Notes: a model not told the origin generated them from the letters alone. A stretch of 64,000 nucleotides of DNA from Psychrobacter okhotskensis (GCF_013248965.1 NZ_JABRVQ010000016.1:1-64000), one strand, 5' to 3'; shown: positions 18,797-29,049, numbered from the stretch's first letter. Numbers and translations: made by a program.

Positions 18797-19900
18797 TTAT
18801 TTTTTAAATAACACCAACTGTTTACGACCTTTGTAAAAGTCCGTGGAGAGATAATAAGCATACAAGTGGCGGAACAATACATTTAGGACGGCAGACACCG
18901 GTAGCGCGATAAGCATACCAACAAAACCCAATAGACTTGCGCCTGCTAGTACCGAAAATATAACCCATAAAGGTGACAATCCGATCTTATCGCCCAACAA
19001 TAAAGGCTGTAGGATGTAGCCTTCTGCCGCTTGACCGATTAAAAATGCGCCAACGATTAAGGATAAATACGTCCAATCTAAGCCAAACTGGAACAAACAC
19101 GCAATAATAGCAGCGATGAAGCCAATACCGAAGCCCAGATAAGGCACGAAGCTAGCAATACCCGCAACCATGCCGATAATAAGACCCAGCTCAAGGCCAA
19201 TGAGCTGAAGTTGTACGGCATAAATGGCACCCAACAACACCATCACCAACAGCTGACCTTTGATAAACGCCATCAATGCCTGATCACACTCTTGGGCAAT
19301 ACCAATAACTTTTTCGCAGTACGGCCCTGGAATCGCTGTCTTCCACATCTGTATGCGTTTGTCCCAATTGAACAAAAAGTAAAAAGTCAAAATCGGTACT
19401 AAGACAATCAATCCTGCATTATTGATAAAGCTCATGCTTGAAGCAAGCACCTGACTCATCATCGAGCTGGCATCAGAGAACTTATAATGTGTTTGCAGAT
19501 ATTCAACCAAGGTTTCAGAGAATCCTTTGGTTTCTAGTATGGGCAAGCGGATATTGGCATTCGCAACAAACCATCCGCGAACTACCTGATTATACCAATT
19601 CAAAACCTTGGGCAGATATTCCCAAGCCGCTTGTAGCTGATGCAGCAATGTCGGTATCAGCCACCAGAGCAGCAATACCATCCCCAAGGTAATGGTAGCA
19701 TAAACAATAATAATAGCTATCCAGCGCTTGATATACTTTGAGAGACGTTTGACCAATGGATTGAACAAATAAGCGAGTACAAAAGCAAAGATGAACGGCA
19801 AAATGACCGGCATCATTAAATAAAGCAAAACAACAGCAATGATGAGCACGGCGACGATAAATAAGCGCCGGAAAAAAGGGTCTATCGATTGTTTGGTCAT
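18797..19900 (-). CDS. perM: AI-2E family transporter (PerM-like)
   Basis: Integral membrane protein of 367 residues with about eight helices, of the AI-2E/UPF0118 family, some members of which act as exporters or Na+/H+ antiporters. The N-terminus RRLFIVAVLIIAVVLLYLMM is followed by VILPFIFAFVLAYLFNPLVKRL, a family hallmark. The C-terminal half has LGFGIGFIAAIIAC and the segment LLLGDKIGLSPLWVIFSVLA, also typical. AGGATG lies upstream of the ATG. It is divergent from purM, with which it shares an upstream region of about 360 bp, and precedes hda on the minus strand. Confidence 0.88.
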   Translation of the reverse strand: MTKQSIDPFFRRLFIVAVLIIAVVLLYLMMPVILPFIFAFVLAYLFNPLVKRLSKYIKRWIAIIIVYATITLGMVLLLWWLIPTLLHQLQAAWEYLPKVLNWYNQVVRGWFVANANIRLPILETKGFSETLVEYLQTHYKFSDASSMMSQVLASSMSFINNAGLIVLVPILTFYFLFNWDKRIQMWKTAIPGPYCEKVIGIAQECDQALMAFIKGQLLVMVLLGAIYAVQLQLIGLELGLIIGMVAGIASFVPYLGFGIGFIAAIIACLFQFGLDWTYLSLIVGAFLIGQAAEGYILQPLLLGDKIGLSPLWVIFSVLAGASLLGFVGMLIALPVSAVLNVLFRHLYAYYLSTDFYKGRKQLVLFKK

Positions 19901-20125
19901 TAAGGGCCATCCTAAAAGTAAGCTAATCGCGATAACTTATCGTTGAGATTGCAGTTTTATTGCTACAAACTCACTGTATCGTTATCGGTACGTCTACAAA
20001 TTCTAAGTGCTTTGATTCTAAGTGTTTTATTATCGCAGAGTCGACAAAAAAAGCAGTCATTTTTTGTTTCTTAACTTTTTATTTATCGCTTATTTCTAAT
20101 CTTGGCCGAATATTGGCAAGTTGCT

Positions 20126-20155
20126 TTGCGAGTGAGGTCTATTATTAGGTATAAT
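20126..20155 (+). promoter_or_regulatory. Putative sigma-70 promoter of purMN
   Basis: TATAAT at 20150-20155 is a perfect -10 box; TTGCGA at 20126-20131 is a partial -35 at 18-bp spacing. It lies about 100 bases before the purM ATG. The rest of the 359-bp gap (19901-20259) shows no gene; no PurR-type operator was recognised. Confidence 0.5.
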
Positions 20156-20259
20156 GCGCCCACTAACTTCAAACTTTGTAACATTGACTGCTATTATTAA
20201 TGTCAATAAATAATTTATCGGTTAATTCCAATTATATAGCCCCCAACTGTGAGATGACT

Positions 20260-21321
20260 ATGAGTGACAAGCCTTCGTTAAGCTACAAAGATGCCGGCGT
20301 TGATATCGATGCAGGCGATGCATTGGTGCAACGAATCAAGTCCGTAGCAAAAGCCACGACGCGTCCTGAAGTCGTGGGTGGACTGGGTGGTTTTGGCGCG
20401 TTATGCCGTATTCCGACAGGTTACACCTCGCCGCTATTGGTTTCTGGTACAGATGGTGTCGGTACTAAGCTCAAACTCGCGCTACAGCTCAATCGTCATG
20501 AGACGATCGGCATCGACTTGGTAGCGATGTGTGTCAACGACCTATTGGTATGCGGTGCTGAGCCTTTGTTCTTTTTAGATTACTATGCAACGGGTAAGCT
20601 CGATGTGGATGTGGCTGCTACTGTTGTCAGCGGGATTGGTGATGGTTGTAAGTTGGCCAATTGCGCGCTTATAGGTGGCGAAACTGCTGAGATGCCAGGC
20701 ATGTATCAAGACGATGATTACGACTTGGCAGGGTTTTGTGTCGGCGTGGTTGAAGAAGCGGAAGTCATCACTGGCGAAAATGTCGCAGAGGGCGATGTTT
20801 TAATCGCCCTTGCCTCAAGTGGCGCGCATTCTAACGGCTACTCATTAGTGCGTAAAGTCATCGAAGTCAGCGGGATTGATGTCACTAGCAGTGATGAGCA
20901 ATTAGATGGTCAATCTATCCAAGACGCGCTAATGGCACCGACGCGTATCTACGTAAAAGCCATTAAAGCCTTGCAAGATACTCTTGGTAGCTCAGCTTTA
21001 CATGCCATGTCACATATCACCGGTGGCGGCTTAACGGACAACTTACCACGCGTACTGCCTGAAACTCTAGCCGCTAGCATCGATACCAATAGCTGGCAGT
21101 TCTCAGAGCTGTTCACTTGGTTGCAAACCCAGGGTAATATCGAGCAAAGTGAGATGTACCGTACCTTTAACTGCGGCGTCGGCTTTGTCATTGTCGTACC
21201 AAAAGATAAAGCAGATGCTGCTATTCAAACCTTGAACGATGCTGGCGAAAAAGCGTGGCAACTAGGCGAAATGATCAAGCGCAGCACTGATGATCAGGCG
21301 GATGCCGTGGTGTACCGTTAA
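20260..21321 (+). CDS. purM: Phosphoribosylformylglycinamidine cyclo-ligase
   Basis: AIR synthetase, fifth step of de novo purine synthesis. The frame is open from 20200, but [20 protein letters not shown] at 20260 fits the family N-terminus and has GAG six bases before it; another ATG at 20254 is too close to that site. The 353 residues compare with about 345 in E. coli. Hallmarks are [55 protein letters not shown], and [16 protein letters not shown]. It overlaps purN by one base (TAATG), so the two are translationally coupled. Confidence 0.96.
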   Translation: MSDKPSLSYKDAGVDIDAGDALVQRIKSVAKATTRPEVVGGLGGFGALCRIPTGYTSPLLVSGTDGVGTKLKLALQLNRHETIGIDLVAMCVNDLLVCGAEPLFFLDYYATGKLDVDVAATVVSGIGDGCKLANCALIGGETAEMPGMYQDDDYDLAGFCVGVVEEAEVITGENVAEGDVLIALASSGAHSNGYSLVRKVIEVSGIDVTSSDEQLDGQSIQDALMAPTRIYVKAIKALQDTLGSSALHAMSHITGGGLTDNLPRVLPETLAASIDTNSWQFSELFTWLQTQGNIEQSEMYRTFNCGVGFVIVVPKDKADAAIQTLNDAGEKAWQLGEMIKRSTDDQADAVVYR

Positions 21322-22010
21322 TGTCAGACAGTCCTATCAAAACTAGCAACAATAAACCATTACGCATTGCCGTTTTAGTATCAGGTAGTGGTAGCAATCT
21401 ACAAGTATTAATAGATGCCATGCAAGCAGGTGCACTACCAATTGAGATCGTCGGCGTCATTAGTAATCGTGAAGACGCCTACGCTATCAAGCGTGCCGAG
21501 CAAGCTAACATACCTGTCGCCGTGCTATCACATACTGATAGTGGCAAACGCATGTCTATCAAAACTTTTGAGACTCATGCCAGCGCCCAACTAACGGCAT
21601 GGCAACCTGACCTAATCGTGTTGGCTGGCTTTATGCGGGTACTTAGCGCAGGTTTCATCGACAATATACCTCCACCGATGATTAATCTGCACCCTTCCCT
21701 GCTACCTGTTTATAAAGGCCTTGATACCCATCAACGTGCCATACAAGCAGGCGAACGTCATCATGGTTGCAGCATCCATGTCGTCACCGCTGAGCTCGAT
21801 GCGGGCGCTGTTTTGACCCAAGCTTTTTTAGAGATTAACCAAAAAGATACTGCCGATAGCCTACAAGCGCGCGTCCAAAAGCTTGAACATCAACTGCTAC
21901 CTTGGACAATTTTATTATTAGCTAAAGGTGTCATCAACCTGAACAGTCAGGACAAAGGGACTTTTTCTATATTGCCCACATTACCTTTAAAGCTGTATTT
22001 AGACAGTTAA
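21321..22010 (+). CDS. purN: Phosphoribosylglycinamide formyltransferase
   Basis: GAR transformylase, third step of purine synthesis, using 10-formyltetrahydrofolate. The N-terminal substrate loop VLVSGSGSNLQVLIDAM is present. The catalytic triad of the family is visible: Asn and His in INLHPSLLPVYKGL and Asp in AELDAGAVLTQA. The 229 residues are slightly longer than E. coli PurN (212), with an extended C-terminus. It begins on the last base of purM and is followed by a strong terminator at 22068. Confidence 0.95.
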   Translation: MSDSPIKTSNNKPLRIAVLVSGSGSNLQVLIDAMQAGALPIEIVGVISNREDAYAIKRAEQANIPVAVLSHTDSGKRMSIKTFETHASAQLTAWQPDLIVLAGFMRVLSAGFIDNIPPPMINLHPSLLPVYKGLDTHQRAIQAGERHHGCSIHVVTAELDAGAVLTQAFLEINQKDTADSLQARVQKLEHQLLPWTILLLAKGVINLNSQDKGTFSILPTLPLKLYLDS

Positions 22011-22067
22011 AGCAGTAACAAGTAGTAAAGAAAATTAGTAATCATTTAAAACTATCAATCATAAAAA

Positions 22068-22103
22068 AGCCCAGTCACTCAATTAATGAATGACTGGGCT
22101 TTT
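22068..22103. terminator. Bidirectional terminator between purN and the aldehyde dehydrogenase gene
   Basis: AAAGCCCAGTCA and TGACTGGGCTTTT form a long stem over a short AT-rich loop, with A and T runs on the two sides. The flanking genes are convergent. Confidence 0.9.
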
Positions 22104-22151
22104 CAGTATCTAATATTTAAAGCGTTTTAGCTTCAAAATCTGTACATGCTC

Positions 22152-23531
22152 TTAGCTGCTATGCACGTGGATACCTTTGATGTTTACAAACTCTTTGATA
22201 CCAAAACCACCATGCTCACGACCATGACCTGAGTTTTTCACGCCACCAAAAGGTAGTGCTGGATTTGCAAGGCCATAACCATTGATATAAACCATACCGG
22301 TATCAAACTCTTCATTAGCTAAGCGAATCGCTTTGTCTTCATCTTTAGAGAAGATAGCGCCACCTAAACCATAGCGGCTGTCATTAGCGATACGTAAGGC
22401 ATCATCTTGATCTTTGGCGCGGATTAGCGATGCTACTGGACCAAATAGCTCATCGTCATAAGCTGGCTGACCTTTTTCAACATTTTCCAAAATAGTCGCT
22501 GGGTAGAAGCTGCCCTTACCTTCTGGTAATTTACCACCGACAGATATAGTAGCGCCCTTACTTACACTCTCTTCTACTTGTTCATGCAACTTTTCTTGCA
22601 AGTCTTTACGCGCTAGTGGTCCAAGATCTGAGCTGTCATCCATTGGATCGCCGGCTTTTTTACTTGCAAACTCTTCAACGATACGCTCACGGAACTCGTC
22701 ATACAGGCTATCAACAACGATAAAGCGCTTTGCAGCCACACAAGTTTCGCCATTATTTATCAGACGCGCTAGCGTACAAGTTTGTACTGCAAGCTCAAGA
22801 TCAGCATCTTCTAAAACGATAAATGCGTCATTTGAACCCAGCTCTAGAACTGCTTTTTTGATTGCTTTGGCTGCTTGCTGACCGACGATACTACCTGCAC
22901 CATCACTACCAGTGAGCGTCACACCGCGTACTTTATCATTACCAATTAATTTCTCTGACTGATCATGATCAATTAAAATGGTACGGAACAAGTCGTTTGG
23001 TAAGTCAGACTCATGGAATATTTTTTCAATTAATAAGCCAGAACCAGTCACGTTTGCTGCGTGCTTGAGCAGAATGCTGTTACCTGCCATCAAATTGGCT
23101 ATGGTATAGCGGAACACTTGATACGCTGGAAAATTCCAAGGCTGCATACCATAAATGACACCAATGGGCTGATAAGTAACAATACCTTTTTTGAGACCTT
23201 CGATGTCACGTTCATCGTCAGCAAGCGCGGCCACACCTTTTTCTGCAGTGTAATCACAAATGGCTTTACACAGATCAACTTCTTGTAGACTCTGACTATA
23301 AAGTTTACCACGCTCCTCAGTCATAAGACGAGACAGCTCTTCTTTATACTTCATCAGGGTTTCGCCAATAGAGTTAATAACCTTCGCGCGCTCTTCATGA
23401 CTGGTTTTACGCCATTCTAGAAACGCTTGATGTGAGGCTTCAACGATGTTGTTGACCTCATCATTACTCATATAGTCGTAATCTTTAATATCTTCGCCTG
23501 TTGCTGGGTTTACAGTAGTAATATCTGCCAT
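22152..23531 (-). CDS. gabD: NAD(P)-dependent succinate-semialdehyde dehydrogenase
   Basis: Aldehyde dehydrogenase of 459 residues that probably oxidises succinate semialdehyde to succinate, feeding the TCA cycle from GABA or related compounds. The catalytic Glu is in AVLELGSNDAF and the nucleophilic Cys in NNGETCVAAKRF; the cofactor region has YGMQPWNFPAYQVFRYT and LTGSDGAGS. The short N-terminus and TVNPATGEDI start are like the SAD/YneI type rather than E. coli GabD (482 residues), so sad/yneI would be an equally apt name. AAGGGC precedes the ATG. A LysR regulator is encoded upstream on the same strand; regulation by it is possible but not shown. Confidence 0.85.
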   Translation of the reverse strand: MADITTVNPATGEDIKDYDYMSNDEVNNIVEASHQAFLEWRKTSHEERAKVINSIGETLMKYKEELSRLMTEERGKLYSQSLQEVDLCKAICDYTAEKGVAALADDERDIEGLKKGIVTYQPIGVIYGMQPWNFPAYQVFRYTIANLMAGNSILLKHAANVTGSGLLIEKIFHESDLPNDLFRTILIDHDQSEKLIGNDKVRGVTLTGSDGAGSIVGQQAAKAIKKAVLELGSNDAFIVLEDADLELAVQTCTLARLINNGETCVAAKRFIVVDSLYDEFRERIVEEFASKKAGDPMDDSSDLGPLARKDLQEKLHEQVEESVSKGATISVGGKLPEGKGSFYPATILENVEKGQPAYDDELFGPVASLIRAKDQDDALRIANDSRYGLGGAIFSKDEDKAIRLANEEFDTGMVYINGYGLANPALPFGGVKNSGHGREHGGFGIKEFVNIKGIHVHSS

Positions 23532-23814
23532 GATTGTTGCCCTTATTTATTTGTTGTTCTTAATTAATGCTAGTTAGCTAATGCTAATTTAGAGTTGCAC
23601 TTAATCAAAACTTTAAGAAGCTTCGATCGTGTCGCCTGTCTTAACAATGGATGCTCTAGTTGTCTTTTTTCTTAATGTAGAGCTATCATAACAAATCATT
23701 TGCTTTGAAGTTTTACAAGATATAAAGAAGTGTGCGTAAGATGTTAAGAGTGTGACTCATTCGTTGTTAAATACATATTTGGCAGATTATTAGCATATTT
23801 ATTAAAACTATTTA

Positions 23815-23876
23815 GGGCGTGTTGAACATTCGACCATGGCACTGACAGAGACTATTTGTGAATGTTCAACACGCCC
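23815..23876. repeat. 62-bp TA-flanked inverted-repeat element (MITE-like, copy B)
   Basis: Perfect 17-base terminal inverted repeats (GGGCGTGTTGAACATTC and complement) flank a 28-bp centre, with TA on both sides. The first 40 bases share the terminal repeat and the following TGGCACTG and CAG motifs with the 265-bp element at 57624, so this looks like an internally deleted derivative. Confidence 0.8.
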
Positions 23877-23991
23877 TAATATATAACTGCTTATAGTCAA
23901 AATATCCCAAAAACGTGACGGTATTGCTGATATCGATATAACTTTTCACTGACTATATATTTATGAAATCTTTGATAATAAATCAAGCAAA

Positions 23992-24027
23992 TAAAAAACC
24001 AGCACATGATATATGGGCTGGTTTTAT
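23992..24027 (-). terminator. Terminator of the LysR gene
   Basis: AAAACCAGC and GCTGGTTTT pair over a 13-base loop, with an A-run on the plus-strand left side that becomes the T-tail on the minus strand. It lies 40 bases beyond the LysR stop. Confidence 0.75.
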
Positions 24028-24064
24028 CGATTGTTTAAGCGATACTTATGTTATTCACATATCG

Positions 24065-25054
24065 TTAGAACAAATGATTGATAATAGGGATATCTTGTGG
24101 AGGATTCTCTTCCTCGTCAACGATTTGACGCGCTACATGCATAATGAGCTGGCGCAACCAACGATGGGCTGGGTGATGCTGCAATAAAGGCGACCACGCC
24201 ATCGTTAGCTCAAATTCAGGAATAAAAAATGGTGGCTCTTCCATTTTTATACTGTCGTTATTGGCCTGCATTTTTGCCACCCGCGTCGGCAATGTCGCAA
24301 TCAAATCTTTATTGGCGGCGAGCATCGCCGGCATCTGATAGTGACGCGTAAAGACGCTGATTTGGCGTTTTTGACCCAAACGTTGCAGTGCTTGATCAAT
24401 TGAGCCTAGGCCGCCAGATTTTTCTGGATTGACCCCAAATCCCACGCCCATGCCTGTCTTGGACACCCAAACATGCTGGGCTTTTAGATAGTTTTTTAGA
24501 TTGAAACGGTTGGCATAGGGGCTTTCTGACGACAGCAAGCAACTAAACGTATCGCGCCATACGAGTACTTGATGGAAGCTTTGCGGTATTTCATTAAAGC
24601 GGTTGATCGCCAAGTCCACCCGTCCCTGCTCCATATCGCGATAGGAGACATCAGATGGCGTCAAGAAATCCAAAATGACGTTGGGCGCTTCGGAACGTAG
24701 CGCTTTTACTAGCTTGGGTACTAAGGTCGCCTCGGCATAATCTGAAGTCATAATGCGAAAGACGCGTGAGGTACTATAAGGGCGAAACTCGGTACGTGGC
24801 TCTAACACTTGCGTGAGGTCAGCCAATATCTCGCGAATACGTGGCTGCAACTCAAGGGCGCGCTCAGTTGGGGTCATGCCCTCTGATGAGCGTACTAATA
24901 ATGGGTCATTAAACAGCTTACGTAAGCGCCTTAGAATATTACTCATCGCCGGTTGGGTAATGCCAAGCTGTTCAGCTGCACGTGTCACATTTTTTTCTCG
25001 CAACAACACATCTAAATGTACCAATAAATTCAAATCAACCCGCTGCAAATTCAT
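24065..25054 (-). CDS. LysR-family transcriptional regulator
   Basis: The ATG at 25054 gives MNLQRVDLNLLVHLDVLL, the usual start of this family, with AGAG upstream; the frame extends 21 codons further to 25117 without family features. The winged helix-turn-helix occupies residues 1-62 (NVTRAAEQLGITQPAMSNILRRLRKLFNDPLLVR), and the rest is the periplasmic-binding-like effector domain of about 260 residues. It is transcribed away from aceA, 781 bp distant, and points towards the succinate-semialdehyde dehydrogenase gene. The DNA-binding region resembles regulators of the NodD/SyrM/LeuO-like group, but the effector cannot be deduced. Either neighbour is a possible target. Confidence 0.88.
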   Translation of the reverse strand: MNLQRVDLNLLVHLDVLLREKNVTRAAEQLGITQPAMSNILRRLRKLFNDPLLVRSSEGMTPTERALELQPRIREILADLTQVLEPRTEFRPYSTSRVFRIMTSDYAEATLVPKLVKALRSEAPNVILDFLTPSDVSYRDMEQGRVDLAINRFNEIPQSFHQVLVWRDTFSCLLSSESPYANRFNLKNYLKAQHVWVSKTGMGVGFGVNPEKSGGLGSIDQALQRLGQKRQISVFTRHYQMPAMLAANKDLIATLPTRVAKMQANNDSIKMEEPPFFIPEFELTMAWSPLLQHHPAHRWLRQLIMHVARQIVDEEENPPQDIPIINHLF

Positions 25055-25835
25055 ATGTATTTCTCTTTGCCTTAGAATAAATACCACTATAAATATTGGT
25101 ATTTTTAGTGCTGTCATAAATATTTATCGTCTATAACCGCATAATATTACTATTTTTTTGTCTAGGGGTTCCTATAATCAGCTAATTATAACGCAAACTA
25201 GCCATCATAAGACATTGTTTTTTATACATTATAACCAAATAAAATACCCAAGATAACTATCATAAATTAGATAAATCTTGGTAAGGCAGTTATAGTGAGT
25301 GACACAGACAAGCCGTCACGCAAACAATAAACCGTAGGCTGAGACGCTGATTATAAGCTTACCGACCAACATAATATTTTAATGGTCCGTATCGATAGCA
25401 AAACCTAATCAACTGCCTAGCAATCGATTTAGATAAATTTTTTGCCAGTGATATTTTTTAGCTGATTGCCTCAATGATTATTGTAACACCTCTCATCGCC
25501 AATTATAAAACCACAGCGCTATAATTGTTTAGGTAGCACACAAAACATACTGAATGAGCGTCACGCTATCACTATGTATTAGACAATTTGTTAACTGCTG
25601 AGTTCAGCAAATCTCTTGTGTTTATAGATAGGTTTGTTTAGGGTAAGTAGGGCTGCGTTCAATATACATTTATTTTTAGCTGATATAACCATTCATTCCT
25701 TTTCGTTATGTCTATACTTATTAGATGTCGAGAACCTTAATAAAAATCTTATTTTGTATCTCTCAATAACAGACAGTCGTAATCAATTTATCACTTAATT
25801 TTTCTCGTTTTTACACCCCACCAAGGAGACTATAG
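25055..25835. other. Long regulatory gap between the LysR gene and aceA
   Basis: No gene is supported in this 781-bp AT-rich stretch. It should carry the divergent promoters of the LysR gene and aceA and any binding sites for acetate-responsive control. I found no strong palindrome or terminator. The last bases hold AAGGAG seven bases before the aceA ATG. Confidence 0.5.
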
Positions 25836-27422
25836 ATGTCAACTGTTTATAAATCAGCGATCGATTTAGTACGTGAATTAAAGCAAAAGCACGGTAACTG
25901 GCAAAATATCAGCGAAACCGATGCAGCACGTATGATGGCACAAAACCGCTTCAAAACAGGTTTGGATATTGCAAAGTATACTGCAAAAATCATGCGTCAA
26001 GATATGGAAGAGTATGACAATGATACTTCTCAGTACACGCAGTCTTTAGGTGCTTGGCATGGTTTTGTTGCCCAGCAAACCATGTATGCTAAGAAAAAAT
26101 ACTTTGGTACCACGTCAAAAACTTACATCTACCTATCAGGTTGGATGGTTGCAGCCCTTCGCTCTGAGTTTGGTCCTCTTCCTGACCAATCTATGCACGA
26201 AAAAACCTCTGTACCTAAGCTAATTGCAGAGATCTACACCTTCTTGCGCCAAGCCGATGCTAAAGTACTAAACGATTACTTCCGTGAGCTAAACGCTGCA
26301 GAAGAAGCCGGTCAAGACACCTCAGCTATCCTAGAAAAAATCGAAAACTTTGATTCGCATGTTGTGCCAATCATTGCTGACATCGATGCAGGTTTCGGTA
26401 ACGAAGAAGCGACTTACTTGCTAACCAAGCAAATGATCGAAGCGGGTGCTTGTGCTATTCAGGTTGAAAACCAAGTATCTGATGCTAAGCAATGTGGTCA
26501 CCAAGCTGGTAAAGTAACTGTACCGCATGAAGACTTCATCTCTAAACTAAATGCGATTCGTTATGCATTCTTAGAGCTTGGTGTTGAAGACGGCATCATC
26601 GTTGCTCGTACTGACTCTGAAGGCGCATCACTAACGCAAAAAATCCCAGTATCAAATGAGCCAGGCGATTTAGCTTCTAAATACATCGACTTCATCGAAA
26701 TGGAAGAAGTGACGCTAGAGAACGCCAACGAAAACGACAGCTTGCTTAAGCACAACGGCAAATTAGTTCGTCCAGTACGTCTAGCCAATGGTCTATATCA
26801 GTTCCGTGAAGATACGAACATCGATCGCGTTGTCCTTGACTGTGTTACTGCTCTAGAAAACGGTGCGGACCTACTATGGATCGAAACACCGACTCCAGAC
26901 GTAGAACACATCAAAATGATGGTTGACCGTATCAAAGAAGAGCAGCCTAAAGCGAAGCTTGTATACAACAACAGCCCATCATTCAACTGGACGCTTAACT
27001 TCCGTAAACAAGTAATCGCTCAGTGGGAAGAAGAAGGCAAAGACATCTCTAAGTACAATAAAGATGACTTGATGAGTGCTGATTATGACGGTACTGAGCT
27101 TGATGAAGCAGCTGATATCGCTGCTAAAAACTTCCAACGTGATGCATCACGTGAAGCGGGTGTATTCCATCACTTAATCACGCTACCGACTTACCACACC
27201 ACGGCACTTAGCGTGCATGAGCTTGCTAAAGGCTATTTCGGTGAAGACGGTATGCTTGCTTATGCAGCTGGCGTACAACGTAAAGAAATCCGTGAAGGCA
27301 TCGCTTGTGTTAAGCACCAAGCAATGGCCGGTTCTGACCTTGGCGATGACCACAAAGAGATCTTCTCTGGTGACAATGCCCTTAAAGCTGGCGGCGGCAA
27401 GAACACGATGAACCAGTTCTAA
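25836..27422 (+). CDS. aceA: Isocitrate lyase (long form)
   Basis: Splits isocitrate to glyoxylate and succinate, first enzyme of the glyoxylate shunt needed for growth on acetate or fatty acids. At 528 residues it belongs to the long bacterial type found in Acinetobacter and Pseudomonas, about 95 residues more than the E. coli enzyme. The active-site loop reads SDAKQCGHQAGK with Cys220; other signatures are IIADIDAGFGNEEATY, VENQVSDAK, VARTDSEGASL and YNNSPSFNWTLNFR. AAGGAG seven bases upstream gives a strong start. Its partner malate synthase (glcB) is unlinked at 49887. A terminator follows at 27466. Confidence 0.96.
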   Translation: MSTVYKSAIDLVRELKQKHGNWQNISETDAARMMAQNRFKTGLDIAKYTAKIMRQDMEEYDNDTSQYTQSLGAWHGFVAQQTMYAKKKYFGTTSKTYIYLSGWMVAALRSEFGPLPDQSMHEKTSVPKLIAEIYTFLRQADAKVLNDYFRELNAAEEAGQDTSAILEKIENFDSHVVPIIADIDAGFGNEEATYLLTKQMIEAGACAIQVENQVSDAKQCGHQAGKVTVPHEDFISKLNAIRYAFLELGVEDGIIVARTDSEGASLTQKIPVSNEPGDLASKYIDFIEMEEVTLENANENDSLLKHNGKLVRPVRLANGLYQFREDTNIDRVVLDCVTALENGADLLWIETPTPDVEHIKMMVDRIKEEQPKAKLVYNNSPSFNWTLNFRKQVIAQWEEEGKDISKYNKDDLMSADYDGTELDEAADIAAKNFQRDASREAGVFHHLITLPTYHTTALSVHELAKGYFGEDGMLAYAAGVQRKEIREGIACVKHQAMAGSDLGDDHKEIFSGDNALKAGGGKNTMNQF

Positions 27423-27465
27423 TCACCGACACTTTATAAATACTTTTTATAAGTAAAGGTTACAA

Positions 27466-27500
27466 GAAAAGCCCCCCTACACTATGTAGGGCGGCTTTTT
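27466..27500 (+). terminator. Terminator of aceA
   Basis: AAAAGCC-CCCCTACA pairs with TGTAGGG-GGCTTTT around a four-base loop, with a T6 tail. It starts about 45 bases after the aceA stop. Confidence 0.85.
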
Positions 27501-27514
27501 TATGAGCAGATTTA

Positions 27515-27562
27515 GGACGTGTCCTCAATCTGAACAAAGTACCTAAAAGTGAGGACACGCCC
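27515..27562. repeat. 48-bp TA-flanked inverted-repeat element (MITE-like, copy C)
   Basis: Arms GGACGTGTCCTCA and TGAGGACACGCCC (one mismatch) enclose a 22-bp centre and are flanked by TA. The ends match copies A and D (CCTCA/CTTCA subtype). It sits just after the aceA terminator. Confidence 0.75.
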
Positions 27563-27641
27563 TACTCAATTATAAAAATGCCATCACAAACTGATTGCAT
27601 TGAAAAATATTTAAAAATTAGCGTCCAATAGACAAAATGCT

Positions 27642-28862
27642 TCAGTCATTAGAATGGCGGTCATCAATATGACTATTGCCCTTGGTTTTTATCTCAGACC
27701 TACGTTTTGCGTTGAGCTTGGCGTGGTTCATACGCCTAGTACTTCTACGAAATTTGCGATACAGCATTTTTATGAGTCTATAGACCCCATAAAATACTGC
27801 TAGCAGTACGACAAGCCACCACAGTCTAATCAAAGTAATAGCGACTTCTCTTAACATCTCCCAACCTTGTTTGAATGCCTGACTCACTTGTGCGCTAAAG
27901 CTTGGGCGTTCAGCCTCTATCAGCAGATCTATATTCTGCGTCGTTTCTTTATAACTGATATCTGGTTGTGTAAAGGTTAGGTTGATCGTACTGTATTTCA
28001 CTCTATCCGTAATATTCATTTGCTCTAACTGCGCATATTCCTGCTGTTGCCGCGCAGCATAGGTGGCGGTGATCGTATCGACATTACTGGTTTGATCTTT
28101 GTCATTTTTGCTATTAAGCCGCTCTTGACTGAGATCCTTTGCCATATCACTATTGAGCTTACTTGCCAGTTGCTCGCGATATATATCCAAAGTGACATCT
28201 TGAGCCGAGAATTCCTGTTCATTCAAAAAAGCCACTTGCTGCTGCACTTGTTTTAGGAACTTGTTCACGTTTTGTCTAGGGATACGTACGGTCATCTCAG
28301 CTTGTCGATAATAAGTCGTCAAAACAACATTTTTATCCCCTTGCACAAAACCACGACTATCACGCTCCCGATTGCTAATATGACTTGATGCCACATAACC
28401 GCTTTGCTGATAGGTCAGATTCTCAATAGCGCTACTGCTCTCAACCACATCCTCTACTTTGAAGTCAGCTGCCGCCGTAATCAGTAACGTCTTACCTGCT
28501 ATTTTGATATCAGCCGCTTGGCTATTAAGGGTCTGCTCACTATCATTGGATAGGTTTTCTACTTGTAACTTAAGCGAGTCTTTATTATTGGTATCTGATA
28601 TATCAGCACCCTGATCTGTTATCTCTTCAACCGCTTGTTCCGTCGTCACATATTCAGTCTCAGCGCTACTCTGTTCTGATTCATACTCCTCATTTTGTGG
28701 ACTGCAGCCACTAGCGACAATAGTAGTCAAGGCTATAACGCTACATACTTTAAGCCAGTTAGCAGTTTTGTAGATAGAATCGCTGTAATCCGATGCTGAC
28801 GTGTTTGGTTTAAAGGTTTGCCTGACAGAAAAAGCCCTTGTCTTCTTTAATCTCGTTTTCAT
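27642..28862 (-). CDS. DUF4349 lipoprotein with C-terminal membrane helix
   Basis: Function unknown. The 406-residue protein has a long basic N-terminus, then a hydrophobic segment ending in the lipobox VASGC near residue 53. After an acidic linker comes the DUF4349 domain (about residues 125-345): NLTYQQSGYVASSHIS, a Tyr-Arg-Gln stretch, VRIPRQNVNKFLKQVQQQ and a coiled-coil portion with IYREQLASKLNSDMAK. A membrane helix (LIRLWWLVVLLAVFYGVYRL) is followed by a very basic tail. The unusual length before the lipobox means the true start may be downstream, but no ATG closer to it has a good ribosome site. Confidence 0.75.
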   Translation of the reverse strand: MKTRLKKTRAFSVRQTFKPNTSASDYSDSIYKTANWLKVCSVIALTTIVASGCSPQNEEYESEQSSAETEYVTTEQAVEEITDQGADISDTNNKDSLKLQVENLSNDSEQTLNSQAADIKIAGKTLLITAAADFKVEDVVESSSAIENLTYQQSGYVASSHISNRERDSRGFVQGDKNVVLTTYYRQAEMTVRIPRQNVNKFLKQVQQQVAFLNEQEFSAQDVTLDIYREQLASKLNSDMAKDLSQERLNSKNDKDQTSNVDTITATYAARQQQEYAQLEQMNITDRVKYSTINLTFTQPDISYKETTQNIDLLIEAERPSFSAQVSQAFKQGWEMLREVAITLIRLWWLVVLLAVFYGVYRLIKMLYRKFRRSTRRMNHAKLNAKRRSEIKTKGNSHIDDRHSND

Positions 28863-29049
28863 CGCTGCAACTCCATTTTTATCTTACTTTTGTTTAATTC
28901 CTTGCCCTGATTATAATGATTATTTGCCAAAAGTATATTGTTAGCGATAAAAAGCACGCAAACAGTCAAAATTTCACTTGTGATTATGAGATAGCTTTCA
29001 TACGATGTTATTAAGTTGATTATAATTATCAAACAACTAGGAATATACG

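Larger units (their letters stand above)
23532..24064. other. Intergenic region between the dehydrogenase gene and the LysR gene
   Basis: Contains no plausible gene. It holds the dehydrogenase promoter, the 62-bp MITE-like element at 23815-23876 and the LysR terminator at 23992-24027. Confidence 0.55.
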
